A stretch of DNA of 64,000 nt from Paenibacillus jilunlii (GTDB taxonomy: Bacteria > Bacillota > Bacilli > Paenibacillales > Paenibacillaceae): positions 135,689-199,688 of the forward strand of contig NZ_FNGM01000007.1 of NCBI RefSeq assembly GCF_900102965.1, read 5' to 3'. Position numbers and translations under genes: made by a program. Of the stretch, positions 7,726-15,798 are shown piece after piece. The notes under the pieces were generated by a model. It had not been told where the DNA came from. It saw only the letters and a list, made by a program, of their open reading frames with translations, and ran no database searches. How positions within the stretch are numbered: position 1 is the first letter of the stretch; each line of letters opens with the position of its first letter.

Positions 7726-8511
7726 CTATAGGAAAAACTCCCGGTATGGGACATTCCACACGGTTTCATGCGCCAGCCTGTGTCCATGGTAGCCATCTTC
7801 GCCGAAAGCCTCGCCATGATCTGAAAAAGCCAGGCAAAAGACCGGATTGCCTCGTTCACGAAATGCTTCGAACAGCCGGCCCAGCTCACCGTCCACATAA
7901 CGCAGAGCAGCGCGCTGGGTGTCTATGGAATCTTTGCGGGCACCCGGTACAAAATAGTGATTCGGCCCATGGATCGCCGAGACATTCAGAAACAGGAACA
8001 GCCGTTGATCCAGCGGGGTGTCCTTCAGCAGCTTCAGGGCATGATTCACCTGATGTTCTGTGGACCGGGGGTTTGTGACCCCGAACGTCATCCGCCAGTA
8101 GCTGTGCTGGAAATAGCCCGGCAGGACCCGGGCGAGCGGTACTTTTTTGCTAAAAAAAATAACTCCCCCAATACAAATAGTCCGGTAGCCTTCAGCCGCA
8201 AACCCTGACACGACATCTGGCGTATCAAACAGCCAAGTGTAGGGATGGGTCTTCATTCCGGTGTTCCGCGAATGGAACAGCCTTACATGCTGTGACTTGT
8301 CCGTGGTGGCCGGTGTAGGCAGAAATCCGCCAAAAAAGGCATGATGCGCGGCATAGGTGAAGCTCCCGGGGGTATGCCTTTTTTCCCAGGAACCGGTCCC
8401 GCACAGATTGGGGCAGTTCGCTTCCTCCAGAACCGCTGCGTCATAGCGCAGAGTGTCGAGTGTGATCATCAGCAGATCGTGGCTGCCGACAACAGCATTC
8501 ATGTCTGTCAT
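7726..8511 (-). CDS. Alkaline-phosphatase-superfamily hydrolase, STM4013 family
   Basis: A 261-residue protein of the sulfatase/alkaline phosphatase superfamily. The N-terminal MITLDTLRYDA holds a metal-binding aspartate (Asp19). Near the C-terminus SDHGEAFGEDGYHGH gives Asp231, His232 and further histidines for the second metal. There is no CxPxR formylglycine motif; Thr52 in GSFTYAAH is at the position expected for the nucleophile. I therefore expect phospho- or phosphono-transfer or hydrolysis, not sulfate ester cleavage. The start at 8511 overlaps the upstream gene as ATGA and has AAGGAAGG upstream. A 34-bp gap precedes the next gene. No signal peptide is visible, so it should be cytosolic. 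Confidence 0.8.
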   Translation of the reverse strand: MTDMNAVVGSHDLLMITLDTLRYDAAVLEEANCPNLCGTGSWEKRHTPGSFTYAAHHAFFGGFLPTPATTDKSQHVRLFHSRNTGMKTHPYTWLFDTPDVVSGFAAEGYRTICIGGVIFFSKKVPLARVLPGYFQHSYWRMTFGVTNPRSTEHQVNHALKLLKDTPLDQRLFLFLNVSAIHGPNHYFVPGARKDSIDTQRAALRYVDGELGRLFEAFRERGNPVFCLAFSDHGEAFGEDGYHGHRLAHETVWNVPYREFFL

Positions 8512-9752
8512 AAGTGCCCTTCCTTTATGAGTTGCTTCAATTCCCATTCATAAGTGCCGAATCCTTGGTACTCTACGTTATAGAGCAAGTCGCCAAAAGG
8601 ATTGACATCCGCGGCATATGTTAGTTGAGAGCCTGCGGATACCAGCACATCTATACCTGCAACACTTGATCCGGGAAAAGCCGCCAGCGCCTGAACGGCT
8701 GTATTCCGCACCTGTTCCTGAGTCTCCCCGGAAAGTCCGGCATCTGCCGGGGACATCCGGCGGCTGCGCAGATGAAGATTGGTGATCGGCGTGGTGCTTA
8801 CCCGGACAATGGAATGGCAGGCTTTGCCCAGTACCACCAGCTGGCGGATATCAAGCGAAGTGCCTCCTGCACCCGATTTGGGAATCCACTGCTCGGCATA
8901 TGCCCCGTGGCCGCAGAGCCAGTTGATCAATCCGGCAATCGTGCGGCTGTCGGTATAACGCCGCAGCTTGCCGGAATTATAATAAATAGGGGGACGGGTA
9001 ATATAATTCTCTACCCCCACCGTGGTCACCGCAATCTCTGCACCTGTGGACGGGTTCACCTGATAGGCAATGACGCCAGAAGCGGCAGACCCGCAGGCCA
9101 GCTTAATAAAAATCCGGTGCATGCGCTGCCGGATCATCTGCTCACGGATGGAGCTGTAGTCTTCAAGTGTCTGCTCTGCGCTAAGCGGACGCGGAATTCT
9201 GACATCCGCAGAGGCCAGAAGCTGCTGGGTGCGCCGTTTGTCGGTCATATCCGCAATATCCTGCGGATCATTCAGCCACTTGGAATCCGGCAGGAGGAGA
9301 GCCGCTTCCTCCCGGAGCCTGGCCAGCAGGCGGCAATAGCCGCGAAACCACTGGGAAGGATGGTGCAGCACACCGGGCACGTCCCTAAGCTTGCCGGCAG
9401 TTCTGCTGCTTAGCGGAAACGGGTCGGGCCTCTGCCCGAAGGGATGCAGAACATCCCTGCAGTCTCCGGCATCGGGTGCTCCGAGCGTAATTAAGGCCCG
9501 CTCCACCTCAAAGCTGCCGCCTGGCGAGTCCAGCCGGAGCAGCGGCGCGGAAGGTCCGGCAAGTGAGGCGGCTGTCCGCTGCGGGAACCCCTCCGCCTCC
9601 AGCAGCTCGGCCAGCGTCCGGCCAGCCAGCAGGCCGGTATACGGTATAATGATGGCCGGGGGTAACCCCAGACGGCTTCCGGCCTGTTGAATTCCGCCAG
9701 TCCGCTTGTCACCGGGGATGCCGATGACGATCAGCGGCCGCGTCTTCTTCAT
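8508..9752 (-). CDS. ATP-grasp-like protein, STM4014 family
   Basis: A protein of about 414 residues matching STM4014 by position and layout. The C-terminal half reads like an ATP-grasp enzyme. TDKRRTQQLL and IPRP mark the start of the nucleotide-binding lobe, IFIKLACGSAASGV gives the lysine strand and glycine-rich loop, and ADVNPFGDLL gives the metal-binding Asp-x-Asn. Such enzymes join a carboxylate to an amine or other nucleophile through an acyl phosphate. The N-terminal ~150 residues are not recognised. The start ATG at 9752 overlaps the upstream stop as TGATG; a GTG at 9755 is possible. Substrate unknown. Confidence 0.75.
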   Translation of the reverse strand: MKKTRPLIVIGIPGDKRTGGIQQAGSRLGLPPAIIIPYTGLLAGRTLAELLEAEGFPQRTAASLAGPSAPLLRLDSPGGSFEVERALITLGAPDAGDCRDVLHPFGQRPDPFPLSSRTAGKLRDVPGVLHHPSQWFRGYCRLLARLREEAALLLPDSKWLNDPQDIADMTDKRRTQQLLASADVRIPRPLSAEQTLEDYSSIREQMIRQRMHRIFIKLACGSAASGVIAYQVNPSTGAEIAVTTVGVENYITRPPIYYNSGKLRRYTDSRTIAGLINWLCGHGAYAEQWIPKSGAGGTSLDIRQLVVLGKACHSIVRVSTTPITNLHLRSRRMSPADAGLSGETQEQVRNTAVQALAAFPGSSVAGIDVLVSAGSQLTYAADVNPFGDLLYNVEYQGFGTYEWELKQLIKEGHL

Positions 9753-10597
9753 CACTCTGTGATCGAAGGATACCGCCAGTCTTCGTCATCATCGCTGGTC
9801 TGGCGGTCGCTGATATCGGCAGGCAAGCCGCTGCTCTGCCAGCGGGCAAGCATCTCCTCAGACATGTAATGATGGCTGAGGTTCAGCGCCTTCAGGCCTT
9901 TGATCCGCCCGCTGGCCAGAAGGACCTCGGCACCTTTGTCACTAAGCGTTCCTAGGGACAGGTCAAGTGTATCCAGCTGGTCCAGAATAGGGGCATCAGC
10001 AACCGCTATGGCGATTTCATCCTGGATTTCGCTGTTTTTTAGGCCCAGGTAAGTAAGCTTGGGGAATTTTCCCGGCTCAATCAGCGGAAGAAGATCTGCT
10101 AGGCTGCCGTCAAAGCCATAATCATCCACGCCAAGGTACAGCTCCAGCTTGCGCAGATTTGGCAGCTCAGAAGCCGCGATTTGGGCCAGAACGCCTTTAC
10201 CCAGACCGCCGGTAATAATAATTAGTTCTTCCAGCTTGTCATGCTCCAGCTTGCTCAGACTCAGCCCGTTCCCGCCCTGAATCGTCAGCGATTGAAGCTC
10301 CGGAAAAGCCGGCAGCAGCGGAGAAAGATCACTTTGCGTAATCCACGAAATCTCACATTCCTCATAGCCCATCTCGCCGATAAACAGCTTGCGGAGAGCC
10401 GGGAAGCTTGCGCTGTGTTTCACGAGCGCTTCTACAACGTCCTCCGAGCTGTTCTCATATGCCTGGCCCCAGTCTCCGATAATAAGACTGCTCAGCGATG
10501 CGGCTTCGGGACTTGCGCTTAAGCTTTCAACCGCGGTTTCTATCCGCTGGCCATCCTCAAATTCATCGTACCCAATCGCAAGCTTTACTTCCGACAT
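9752..10597 (-). CDS. Leucine-rich repeat protein, STM4015 family
   Basis: A 281-residue acidic protein made largely of LRR units: FPALRKLFIGEM, FPELQSLTIQGGN, LPNLRKLELYLG, FPKLTYLGLKNSEI, LDQLDTLDLSLGTL and IKGLKALNLSHHYM fall at 20-40-residue spacing. There is no signal peptide or membrane segment. It is the first gene of the six-gene operon and has a strong GGGAGGG site. In the STM4011-4015 set it is the only member without an enzymatic signature, so it may be a scaffold or a substrate carrier; that is inference. The C-terminal tail is rich in Asp and Ser. Confidence 0.78.
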   Translation of the reverse strand: MSEVKLAIGYDEFEDGQRIETAVESLSASPEAASLSSLIIGDWGQAYENSSEDVVEALVKHSASFPALRKLFIGEMGYEECEISWITQSDLSPLLPAFPELQSLTIQGGNGLSLSKLEHDKLEELIIITGGLGKGVLAQIAASELPNLRKLELYLGVDDYGFDGSLADLLPLIEPGKFPKLTYLGLKNSEIQDEIAIAVADAPILDQLDTLDLSLGTLSDKGAEVLLASGRIKGLKALNLSHHYMSEEMLARWQSSGLPADISDRQTSDDDEDWRYPSITE

Positions 10598-11236
10598 GAA
10601 TAATCCCTCCCGGCAAATTTTGGCTATAAATCACCCTAACATCTTCGGGGATGGTTGGTCAAATGAATCCAAATGCTGCCGGTGAAGCCGACCCTTTTAA
10701 ACCAGGAAACCCTGGTTGTTAGTAGCTTTTCAGCAAAAAGAGCATATAGATCCTTCTATTCCTGTCTATTCCTGTCCGTGTATCGAAAAAAGCAGAAAAG
10801 AGCCTGACACTTTAGTATAAGCTATGTTATGTACGAGCATTGTGCTGGTCACTGAGGTGGAGGTCATTGGGCGAAAGCAGCACCTTCCCTCCTGAGCAGC
10901 AGCCAACTCAAAGAACGGTATCTCTGCCGTTATTTTTTGCACTTCTCGCCACTTCTCGTCCTAAATCGGTCAACAACGGCAATTGCGGAGATTGTTCACC
11001 CCGTAGCCCGAAAACGCCAAATTCAAGGGTACTTATACCTCTCATTTCGCCAATATGCTAGTCGGGATGGGGTAAAGGTAGTGTGTAAGGGGAGAAGGTG
11101 TTTCTAGCGTTTCGTTAGCTGGCTTCGTCAGCTGGTCAGGTGGAAAAAGTATCACTAATTTGTTTAAGCATCAAGTAGCCCGGCAAGCCAAGTGGATAAT
11201 TTATAGCGCGAAGCATATACGCTTATATTTTAAAAT

Positions 11237-11310
11237 AACCCCACAAAGCAGGGCTTCTGCATGGAAGCTCATTCAGATACTTTTTGGGGGCCTAATGAAT
11301 ACTTTCTGAC
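11237..11310. repeat. Family D intergenic repeat, copy 1
   Basis: CCCCACAAAGCAGGGCTTCT and the following TGCATGGAAGCTCATTC match 17571-17606 at roughly three positions in four. Both stretches continue to a GGGG..CC block and a GATACT-like end. Confidence 0.5.
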
Positions 11311-11314
11311 ATGC

Positions 11315-11376
11315 AAAAGGGCTGCCCTCACCCGCAGAACAAGCTCTGCATAAAGATGACGTTGGGCAGCCCCTTC
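11315..11376 (-). terminator. Terminator of the fructose operon
   Basis: Minus-strand stem AAGGGGCTGCCC/GGGCAGCCCTT followed by TTTTG, just past the fruA stop codon. Confidence 0.75.
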
Positions 11377-11390
11377 AAATTCTATTATAC

Positions 11391-13322
11391 TCAGCCGGTC
11401 TTAAGCGGCTTCTTCCAGAGGCCGAGCGTCAGACCGGAGATGACTGAGCCGATCAGCACGGCTAGGATAAACAACAAGGCATTGCTGGAGAGCGCAGCCA
11501 CGAAGATACCGCCATGCGGTGCAGGAACGTTGAGATTCCACAGCTGGGTCAGGCCGCCGGCAACGGCTGAACCTATGATACAGGAGGTCAGGACACGCAG
11601 CGGGTCTGCGGCGGCAAAAGGAATAGCGCCTTCTGTAATAAACGACAATCCGAGCACATAGTTGGTCAGGCCTGATTTGCGTTCTGTTTCAGTGAATTTA
11701 TGCTTGAAGAACGTAGTAGCCAGGGCGATGGCAAGCGGAGGAACCATCCCTCCGGCCATAACAGCCGCCATCATCAGTCCGTTGGTGTTGCCGCTGGAGG
11801 TAAAAACGCCAATGGCAAACGTGTAGGCGGCTTTGTTGAACGGCCCCCCCATATCAATAGCCATCATTCCTCCAAGAATCAGTCCAAGCAGAACTGCGTT
11901 GCCTGTTCCCAGGTGGTTGAGTCCGTCGATCAGGCCTTCATTAATCCAGCTGAACACCGGATCGAACAGGTAGAACATAATCCCGCCGGTAATCAGCAGG
12001 CTGAATACGGGATAGAGCAGGATCGGCTTCAGTCCGTCCAGCGTTTTGGGCAGACCGGCAAACGTTTTGCGGAGCAGGATGACCACATAACCGGCCAGGA
12101 ATCCGGCAGCCAGACCACCAAGGAAACCGGCGTTGGAATTGAGGGCCATAAACCCGCCGACCATACCCGGCATCAGAGCCGGACGGTCACCGATGCTGAG
12201 CGCGATGAAACCGGCCAGGATTGGAATAAGGAAATGGAAGGCGCCATCGCCGCCGCCAAGGGTCTGCAGCAGCTTGACGATCGGATTGTCAACGCTCGCC
12301 GTCTGCTCGATCAGGAAGGATATCGCCAGCAGTATCCCGCCGCCGACTACGAACGGCAGCATATGCGAAATGCCGTTCATCAGATCCTTGTAAATTTTGC
12401 TGCCGACACTGCCCGATTTGGCTGCCGGAGCCTCATCGCCGCCGCGTCCTTCGCTGCGGTAGATTGGAGCTTCTCCCTTCACCGCTTTGGTGATCAGTTC
12501 TTCAGGCTTGCGGATGCCGTCGCTTACCGGTCTTTGCAGCACCGGCTTGCCGGCGAAGCGGGCCATCTCCACATTTTTGTCCGCAGCGATGATTACGCCG
12601 CTGGCCCGGGCGATCTCGTCCGCAGTCAGCACATTCTGGGCGCCCTCCGAACCATTGGTCTCTACGCGGATGTTCACGCCCATTTCTTTGGCTTTTTTCT
12701 TCAATGCATCTTCCGCCATAAAGGTGTGGGCAATTCCTGTGGGACAAGCGGTTACGGCAACGACGAAGCTCTGTGAAGCCGGGTTGCCCACAATCACACG
12801 TTCAGGAGCTTCCGGTTTGGTTCCGCCTGCGCTGGCTGCTTCCTCTGCCTTCGCCTTGGCTTCAGCTTCGGCCTGTTTGGCATCGAACAAAGCCACCACC
12901 TCATCCGGTGTCCGGGCATTCATCAACGCTTCAATGAACTCGCTTTCAATGAGCAGCCTCGACAATGCGGCCAATGTGCGCATGTGCATATTCCCCGCTC
13001 CCTCAGGCGCGGCAATCATAAAGAACAGCTTTGCAGGCTCTTCATCCAAAGAGGCGAAGTCTACGCCTGCTGCGCTTTTGGCGAATACAACAGTTGGTTC
13101 GTTGACAGCCCTGGTTTTGGCATGCGGCATGGCGATTCCCCCGCCGATACCGGTGCTGGACTGCGCTTCGCGCTCCAGAATCTTTTGCTTGAATAAAACG
13201 GGATCATTAATCCGGCCGCTGGCCGCAAGGCTGGCGATCAGTTCATCGATCGCCGCTTCCTTGGACGCCGCCTGAAGGTTCATGATCATTGTTTCTTTTA
13301 TCAACAGATCTGTAATTTTCAT
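11391..13322 (-). CDS. fruA: PTS fructose transporter subunit IIABC
   Basis: A 643-residue fused PTS permease that imports fructose as fructose 1-phosphate. The EIIA domain (1-145) has the phosphorylated histidine in AMPHAKT (His67). After an Ala/Glu-rich linker (150-178) comes EIIB, with the active cysteine in AVTACPTGIAHTF (Cys193). EIIC, from about 315, is the membrane domain with about eight hydrophobic segments and the GGPFNKAAY motif. The fusion order A-B-C is the usual Bacillales FruA. It is the last gene of fruR-fruK-fruA, 39 bp after fruK, and ends at a terminator. Regulation should follow fruR. Confidence 0.95.
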   Translation of the reverse strand: MKITDLLIKETMIMNLQAASKEAAIDELIASLAASGRINDPVLFKQKILEREAQSSTGIGGGIAMPHAKTRAVNEPTVVFAKSAAGVDFASLDEEPAKLFFMIAAPEGAGNMHMRTLAALSRLLIESEFIEALMNARTPDEVVALFDAKQAEAEAKAKAEEAASAGGTKPEAPERVIVGNPASQSFVVAVTACPTGIAHTFMAEDALKKKAKEMGVNIRVETNGSEGAQNVLTADEIARASGVIIAADKNVEMARFAGKPVLQRPVSDGIRKPEELITKAVKGEAPIYRSEGRGGDEAPAAKSGSVGSKIYKDLMNGISHMLPFVVGGGILLAISFLIEQTASVDNPIVKLLQTLGGGDGAFHFLIPILAGFIALSIGDRPALMPGMVGGFMALNSNAGFLGGLAAGFLAGYVVILLRKTFAGLPKTLDGLKPILLYPVFSLLITGGIMFYLFDPVFSWINEGLIDGLNHLGTGNAVLLGLILGGMMAIDMGGPFNKAAYTFAIGVFTSSGNTNGLMMAAVMAGGMVPPLAIALATTFFKHKFTETERKSGLTNYVLGLSFITEGAIPFAAADPLRVLTSCIIGSAVAGGLTQLWNLNVPAPHGGIFVAALSSNALLFILAVLIGSVISGLTLGLWKKPLKTG

Positions 13323-13361
13323 TACAATCCACTCCCTTTAATCACAAGTGTGCTGCTTGAC

Positions 13362-14273
13362 TTATATCTGCTCAATCTGAATCTGGGTCTTAAGCTGCCC
13401 GATAAGCGCTCTGTCCGCAAGGTCATCCGAGAAGGCCGTTGCACTGCCTGAAGCTACACCTGTCCGGAAGGCCTCCAGCACATCGCCAGTAAGTGACAGC
13501 GTGCCGACGAATCCGGCAATCATGGAGTCCCCCGCTCCTACCGAGTTCTTCACCTTACCCTTTGGTGCATTGGCATAGTACACACCTTGATCCGAAATGA
13601 AGAGCGCACCCTCTCCTGCCATAGACACCAGAACATATCGTGCACCTGATTCCAGCAATCTGCGGCCGTAGGTAATAATCTCATCTCTGGAGCCGATGCT
13701 CACGCCGAACAGCTCTGCCAGCTCATGATGATTGGGCTTTACCAGCAGCGGCCCCTGAGCCAGCGCATCCTTCAACGCCTGACCTGTGGTGTCGATTACA
13801 AACTCAGCCTTTTTGCGTTTGCATTCCGCAATCAGCCTGCTGTAGAAGCTTCCTCCCAGCGAAGGCGGAGCGCTTCCGGACAAAACCAGAATATCTCCGG
13901 CCTGCAGCCCTTCGAGCTTAAGCAGTAAAGCCTCCGCTTCCTCCTCACGAATCACAGGTCCGGTTCCGTTAATTTCCGTTTCCTCAGCAGCCTTCAGCTT
14001 GATGTTAATCCGAGTGTCCTCGGCTACCGTTACGAAGTCACTCGAGATTTGCTCTTCACCCAGCCATTGCCCGATATATCTTCCGGTGAAGCCCCCCAGA
14101 AAGCCTGTTGCCGTATTGTCCACTCCAAGCTGGTTCAGCACACGGGAGACATTGATTCCTTTGCCGCCCGGGAGCTTGAGATCCCGTATCATCCGGTTTA
14201 AACCGCCGAGCGTCAAATCTTCAACTTCCACGATATAATCGATGGAAGGATTAAGCGTCACAGTATAAATCAT
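13362..14273 (-). CDS. fruK: 1-phosphofructokinase
   Basis: A 303-residue PfkB-family sugar kinase converting fructose 1-phosphate to fructose 1,6-bisphosphate. LPGGKGINVSR (about 34-44) is the substrate-binding signature. SVGAGDSMIAGF near 245-256 holds the catalytic aspartate and anion hole. Length is typical for the family. It sits between fruR (34 bp upstream) and fruA, the standard operon order. A tagatose 6-phosphate kinase is the main alternative, but the neighbours argue for FruK. Confidence 0.94.
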   Translation of the reverse strand: MIYTVTLNPSIDYIVEVEDLTLGGLNRMIRDLKLPGGKGINVSRVLNQLGVDNTATGFLGGFTGRYIGQWLGEEQISSDFVTVAEDTRINIKLKAAEETEINGTGPVIREEEAEALLLKLEGLQAGDILVLSGSAPPSLGGSFYSRLIAECKRKKAEFVIDTTGQALKDALAQGPLLVKPNHHELAELFGVSIGSRDEIITYGRRLLESGARYVLVSMAGEGALFISDQGVYYANAPKGKVKNSVGAGDSMIAGFVGTLSLTGDVLEAFRTGVASGSATAFSDDLADRALIGQLKTQIQIEQI

Positions 14274-14307
14274 GGTTATCCCTCTTTATTATGTGTTTAG
14301 CTGGCCC

Positions 14308-15069
14308 TTACACCAAGGTGTAGTCGAGGTCCAGGCCTTCCAGCCCGCGAATGAAGCCTTCAGGTGCTCCAGTATCCAGAATGCAGTGATCGATTTCCTG
14401 CAGGTCAGCCACCTTGCAAAAGGACACCTGGCCAATCTTGCTGTGGTCTGCCAGAAGGATAGCCTGCTTGGCTACGGCAATCATTTTGCGTTTGGTAGCG
14501 GCCTCCAGCATATTCGGCGTAGTGATGCCTTCATGCATATCCAGCCCGTTCGTCCCGAGAAAAGCTTTATCTACGCGGACCATTTCCAGCGAACGCTCCG
14601 TCATCGGTCCGACAAAAGCCAGTGTATCCGGCCGCAGCATCCCTCCGGTGATCGAAACTTCGATATTGCGGCAATCCTTCAGCTCATTGAGCGCAATCAT
14701 GGAATTGGTGATGACCTTAAGGTTCGAGAACGTCTTCAATGCCCTGGCGATCTGCAGCGTTGTGGTCCCTCCATCCAGAAGGATGGCGTCACCTTCCTGA
14801 ATCATCTCAACAGCCTTGCGGGCGATCCGCTGCTTCTCTTCAAGAAACCGGTCGGCTTTGTCCGGAAACGCCGCTTCAAAATTCACACTCTGCAGCGAGA
14901 CCGCTCCGCCGTGCGTGCGTTTCAGCAGCCGTGCTTCTTCAAGCTCCTTCAAATCACGCCTCACGGTGGATTCGGATACGCCCAGATCCTGGCTAAGCTC
15001 CTGTACGGATGCCCGGGTATGCCTTTCGACAAACTGGACGATGCTTCTTTTGCGTTCTTCTTCAAACAT
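14308..15069 (-). CDS. fruR: DeoR family transcriptional regulator of the fructose operon
   Basis: A 253-residue DeoR-type repressor. Residues 1-57 form the HTH with VQELSQDLGVSESTVRRDLK and the following THGGAV. Residues 75-230 form the sugar-phosphate sensor domain, with LDGGTTTLQIARAL typical of the phosphate-binding loop. Fructose 1-phosphate is the expected inducer by analogy. The ATG at 15069 has AAGGAG at 9 bp; an upstream GTG at 15078 lacks spacing. It is first in fruR-fruK-fruA. Its promoter (15197-15225) is followed by a phased array of TGATCA/TGCTCA half-sites, so it probably represses the whole operon. Confidence 0.9.
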   Translation of the reverse strand: MFEEERKRSIVQFVERHTRASVQELSQDLGVSESTVRRDLKELEEARLLKRTHGGAVSLQSVNFEAAFPDKADRFLEEKQRIARKAVEMIQEGDAILLDGGTTTLQIARALKTFSNLKVITNSMIALNELKDCRNIEVSITGGMLRPDTLAFVGPMTERSLEMVRVDKAFLGTNGLDMHEGITTPNMLEAATKRKMIAVAKQAILLADHSKIGQVSFCKVADLQEIDHCILDTGAPEGFIRGLEGLDLDYTLV

Positions 15070-15132
15070 GATGCCCACTCCTTGTGAACAGCGAAGAATA
15101 GTAAAACTGCGGTTATGCTATCTATGAAGCGA

Positions 15133-15200
15133 TGCTCAAAATGATCAAAATCACGCTCACTCAGTGACCATTGTTGATCATTTATGCTCATTTATGATTG
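15133..15200. promoter_or_regulatory. Phased FruR operator array (proximal)
   Basis: Seven TGMTCA-like hexamers begin at 15133, 15142, 15154, 15165, 15175, 15185 and 15195, spaced 9-12 bp or about one DNA turn. They run from the -10 box into the transcribed leader of fruR. DeoR-family repressors bind repeated half-sites of this kind, so FruR is the likely ligand. The assignment is inferred. Confidence 0.6.
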
Positions 15201-15225
15201 TAACAGCGTTTACATCTGGTGTAAA
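15197..15225 (-). promoter_or_regulatory. fruRKA promoter with overlapping cre-like site
   Basis: Minus-strand TTTACA, a 17-bp spacer and TACAAT form the promoter. Inside the spacer, ATGTAAACGCTGTTA (within 15199-15215) fits the CcpA cre consensus with one mismatch and is part of a 16-bp near-palindrome. This suggests carbon catabolite repression of fructose uptake. Confidence 0.65.
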
Positions 15226-15310
15226 GTGATTTTTCTTTGGCTTATTTTCTCTTCATGCAGCATAAATATACCCTTTCCCCAAGGTTTTTTTGCCCGTAAC
15301 CCTGAATACT

Positions 15311-15360
15311 TGATCCAAGAAATTCCAAGCTGCTCATTTCCGCTCATTGTTGCTCATTTC
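15311..15360. promoter_or_regulatory. Distal array of FruR-like half-sites
   Basis: Three adjacent 10-bp units (TGCTCATTTC, CGCTCATTGT, TGCTCATTTC at 15331-15360) and a TGATCC at 15311 repeat the half-site of the proximal array about 110-130 bp upstream of the fru promoter. The intervening 15226-15310 has no gene. Looping between arrays is possible. Confidence 0.5.
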
Positions 15361-15474
15361 CCGCCCGGCTGTCCAGAAAAATACTGTTCAGAAATATCCT
15401 CTCATTCGCCTATTCCTTCCGGCGCCGTTTGACATATTTTATAATACATATGGGAAAAAGCAGGTGAACAGGAG

Positions 15475-15780
15475 ATGGCCTATAACAACAAAAACAACAA
15501 TAACTTTGGATACGGTAATAACGGGAATGGCGGCGTTGGCGGCAACAGTACTAAGAACAGCAACGGTGCCCCCCTCGAAACTGAAGAGCTGGATGCGGAA
15601 GACTATGCCATTATTGCCGCCGGGCTGACAGCATTGGGGGACATCTTCGCCTTTTTATCTCTCGTGAAAGCCAAGCAGGTAACCAAAGAAACGGGGGGCC
15701 AGGCCGGCATAGATCCGGTTCTGTTCATACAATCGAGAAAAAAAAAAGCAGCGAAACGGAAAAACCGTCCACTGCGTTGA
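15475..15780 (+). CDS. Small hypothetical protein with Asn/Gly-rich N-terminus
   Basis: A 101-residue protein I do not recognise. Residues 1-33 are rich in Asn and Gly (YNNKNNNNFGYGNNGNGG). Residues 44-66 form a moderately hydrophobic, possibly membrane-associated helix (AIIAAGLTALGDIFAFLSLV). The tail is strongly basic (SRKKKAAKRKNRPL). An AGGTGA lies 9 bp before the ATG. A terminator-like hairpin for the opposite strand overlaps its last 14 codons, so the basic tail is encoded within that hairpin. Coding is plausible but not certain. Confidence 0.55.
   Translation: MAYNNKNNNNFGYGNNGNGGVGGNSTKNSNGAPLETEELDAEDYAIIAAGLTALGDIFAFLSLVKAKQVTKETGGQAGIDPVLFIQSRKKKAAKRKNRPLR
15739..15775 (-). terminator. 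Terminator of the minus-strand stress-protein-like gene
   Basis: On the minus strand GCAGTGGACGG pairs with CCGTTTCGCTGC around a TTTTT loop and is followed by a run of about ten T. It lies inside the 3' end of the convergent small gene. Confidence 0.7.
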
Positions 15781-15798
15781 TTTTCGATTCATGTATGC

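Larger units (their letters stand above)
10598..11390. other. 793-bp intergenic region between the STM401x operon and fruA
   Basis: No gene is supported. It holds a small hairpin (10698-10716, AACCAGG/CCTGGTT arms), a tandem CTATTCCTGT pair near 10757-10776 and a stretch at 11027-11050 nearly identical to 20-43. There is also a Family C fragment (11139-11165), a Family D copy (11237-11310) and the fruA terminator (11315-11376). The promoter of the STM4015-led operon should lie in 10600-10850, but I could not choose one convincingly. Confidence 0.5.

Noticed and set aside
6306..7898. The longer start at 7898 for the HemN-like radical SAM gene
   Set aside because: It would overlap the upstream hydrolase gene by about 170 bp and has no ribosome site; 7691 has both a site and the expected N-terminus.
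15430..15446. TTGACA and TATAAT before the small Asn/Gly-rich gene as one promoter
   Set aside because: The two boxes are only 5 bp apart, so they cannot be used together. Either may belong to another arrangement.
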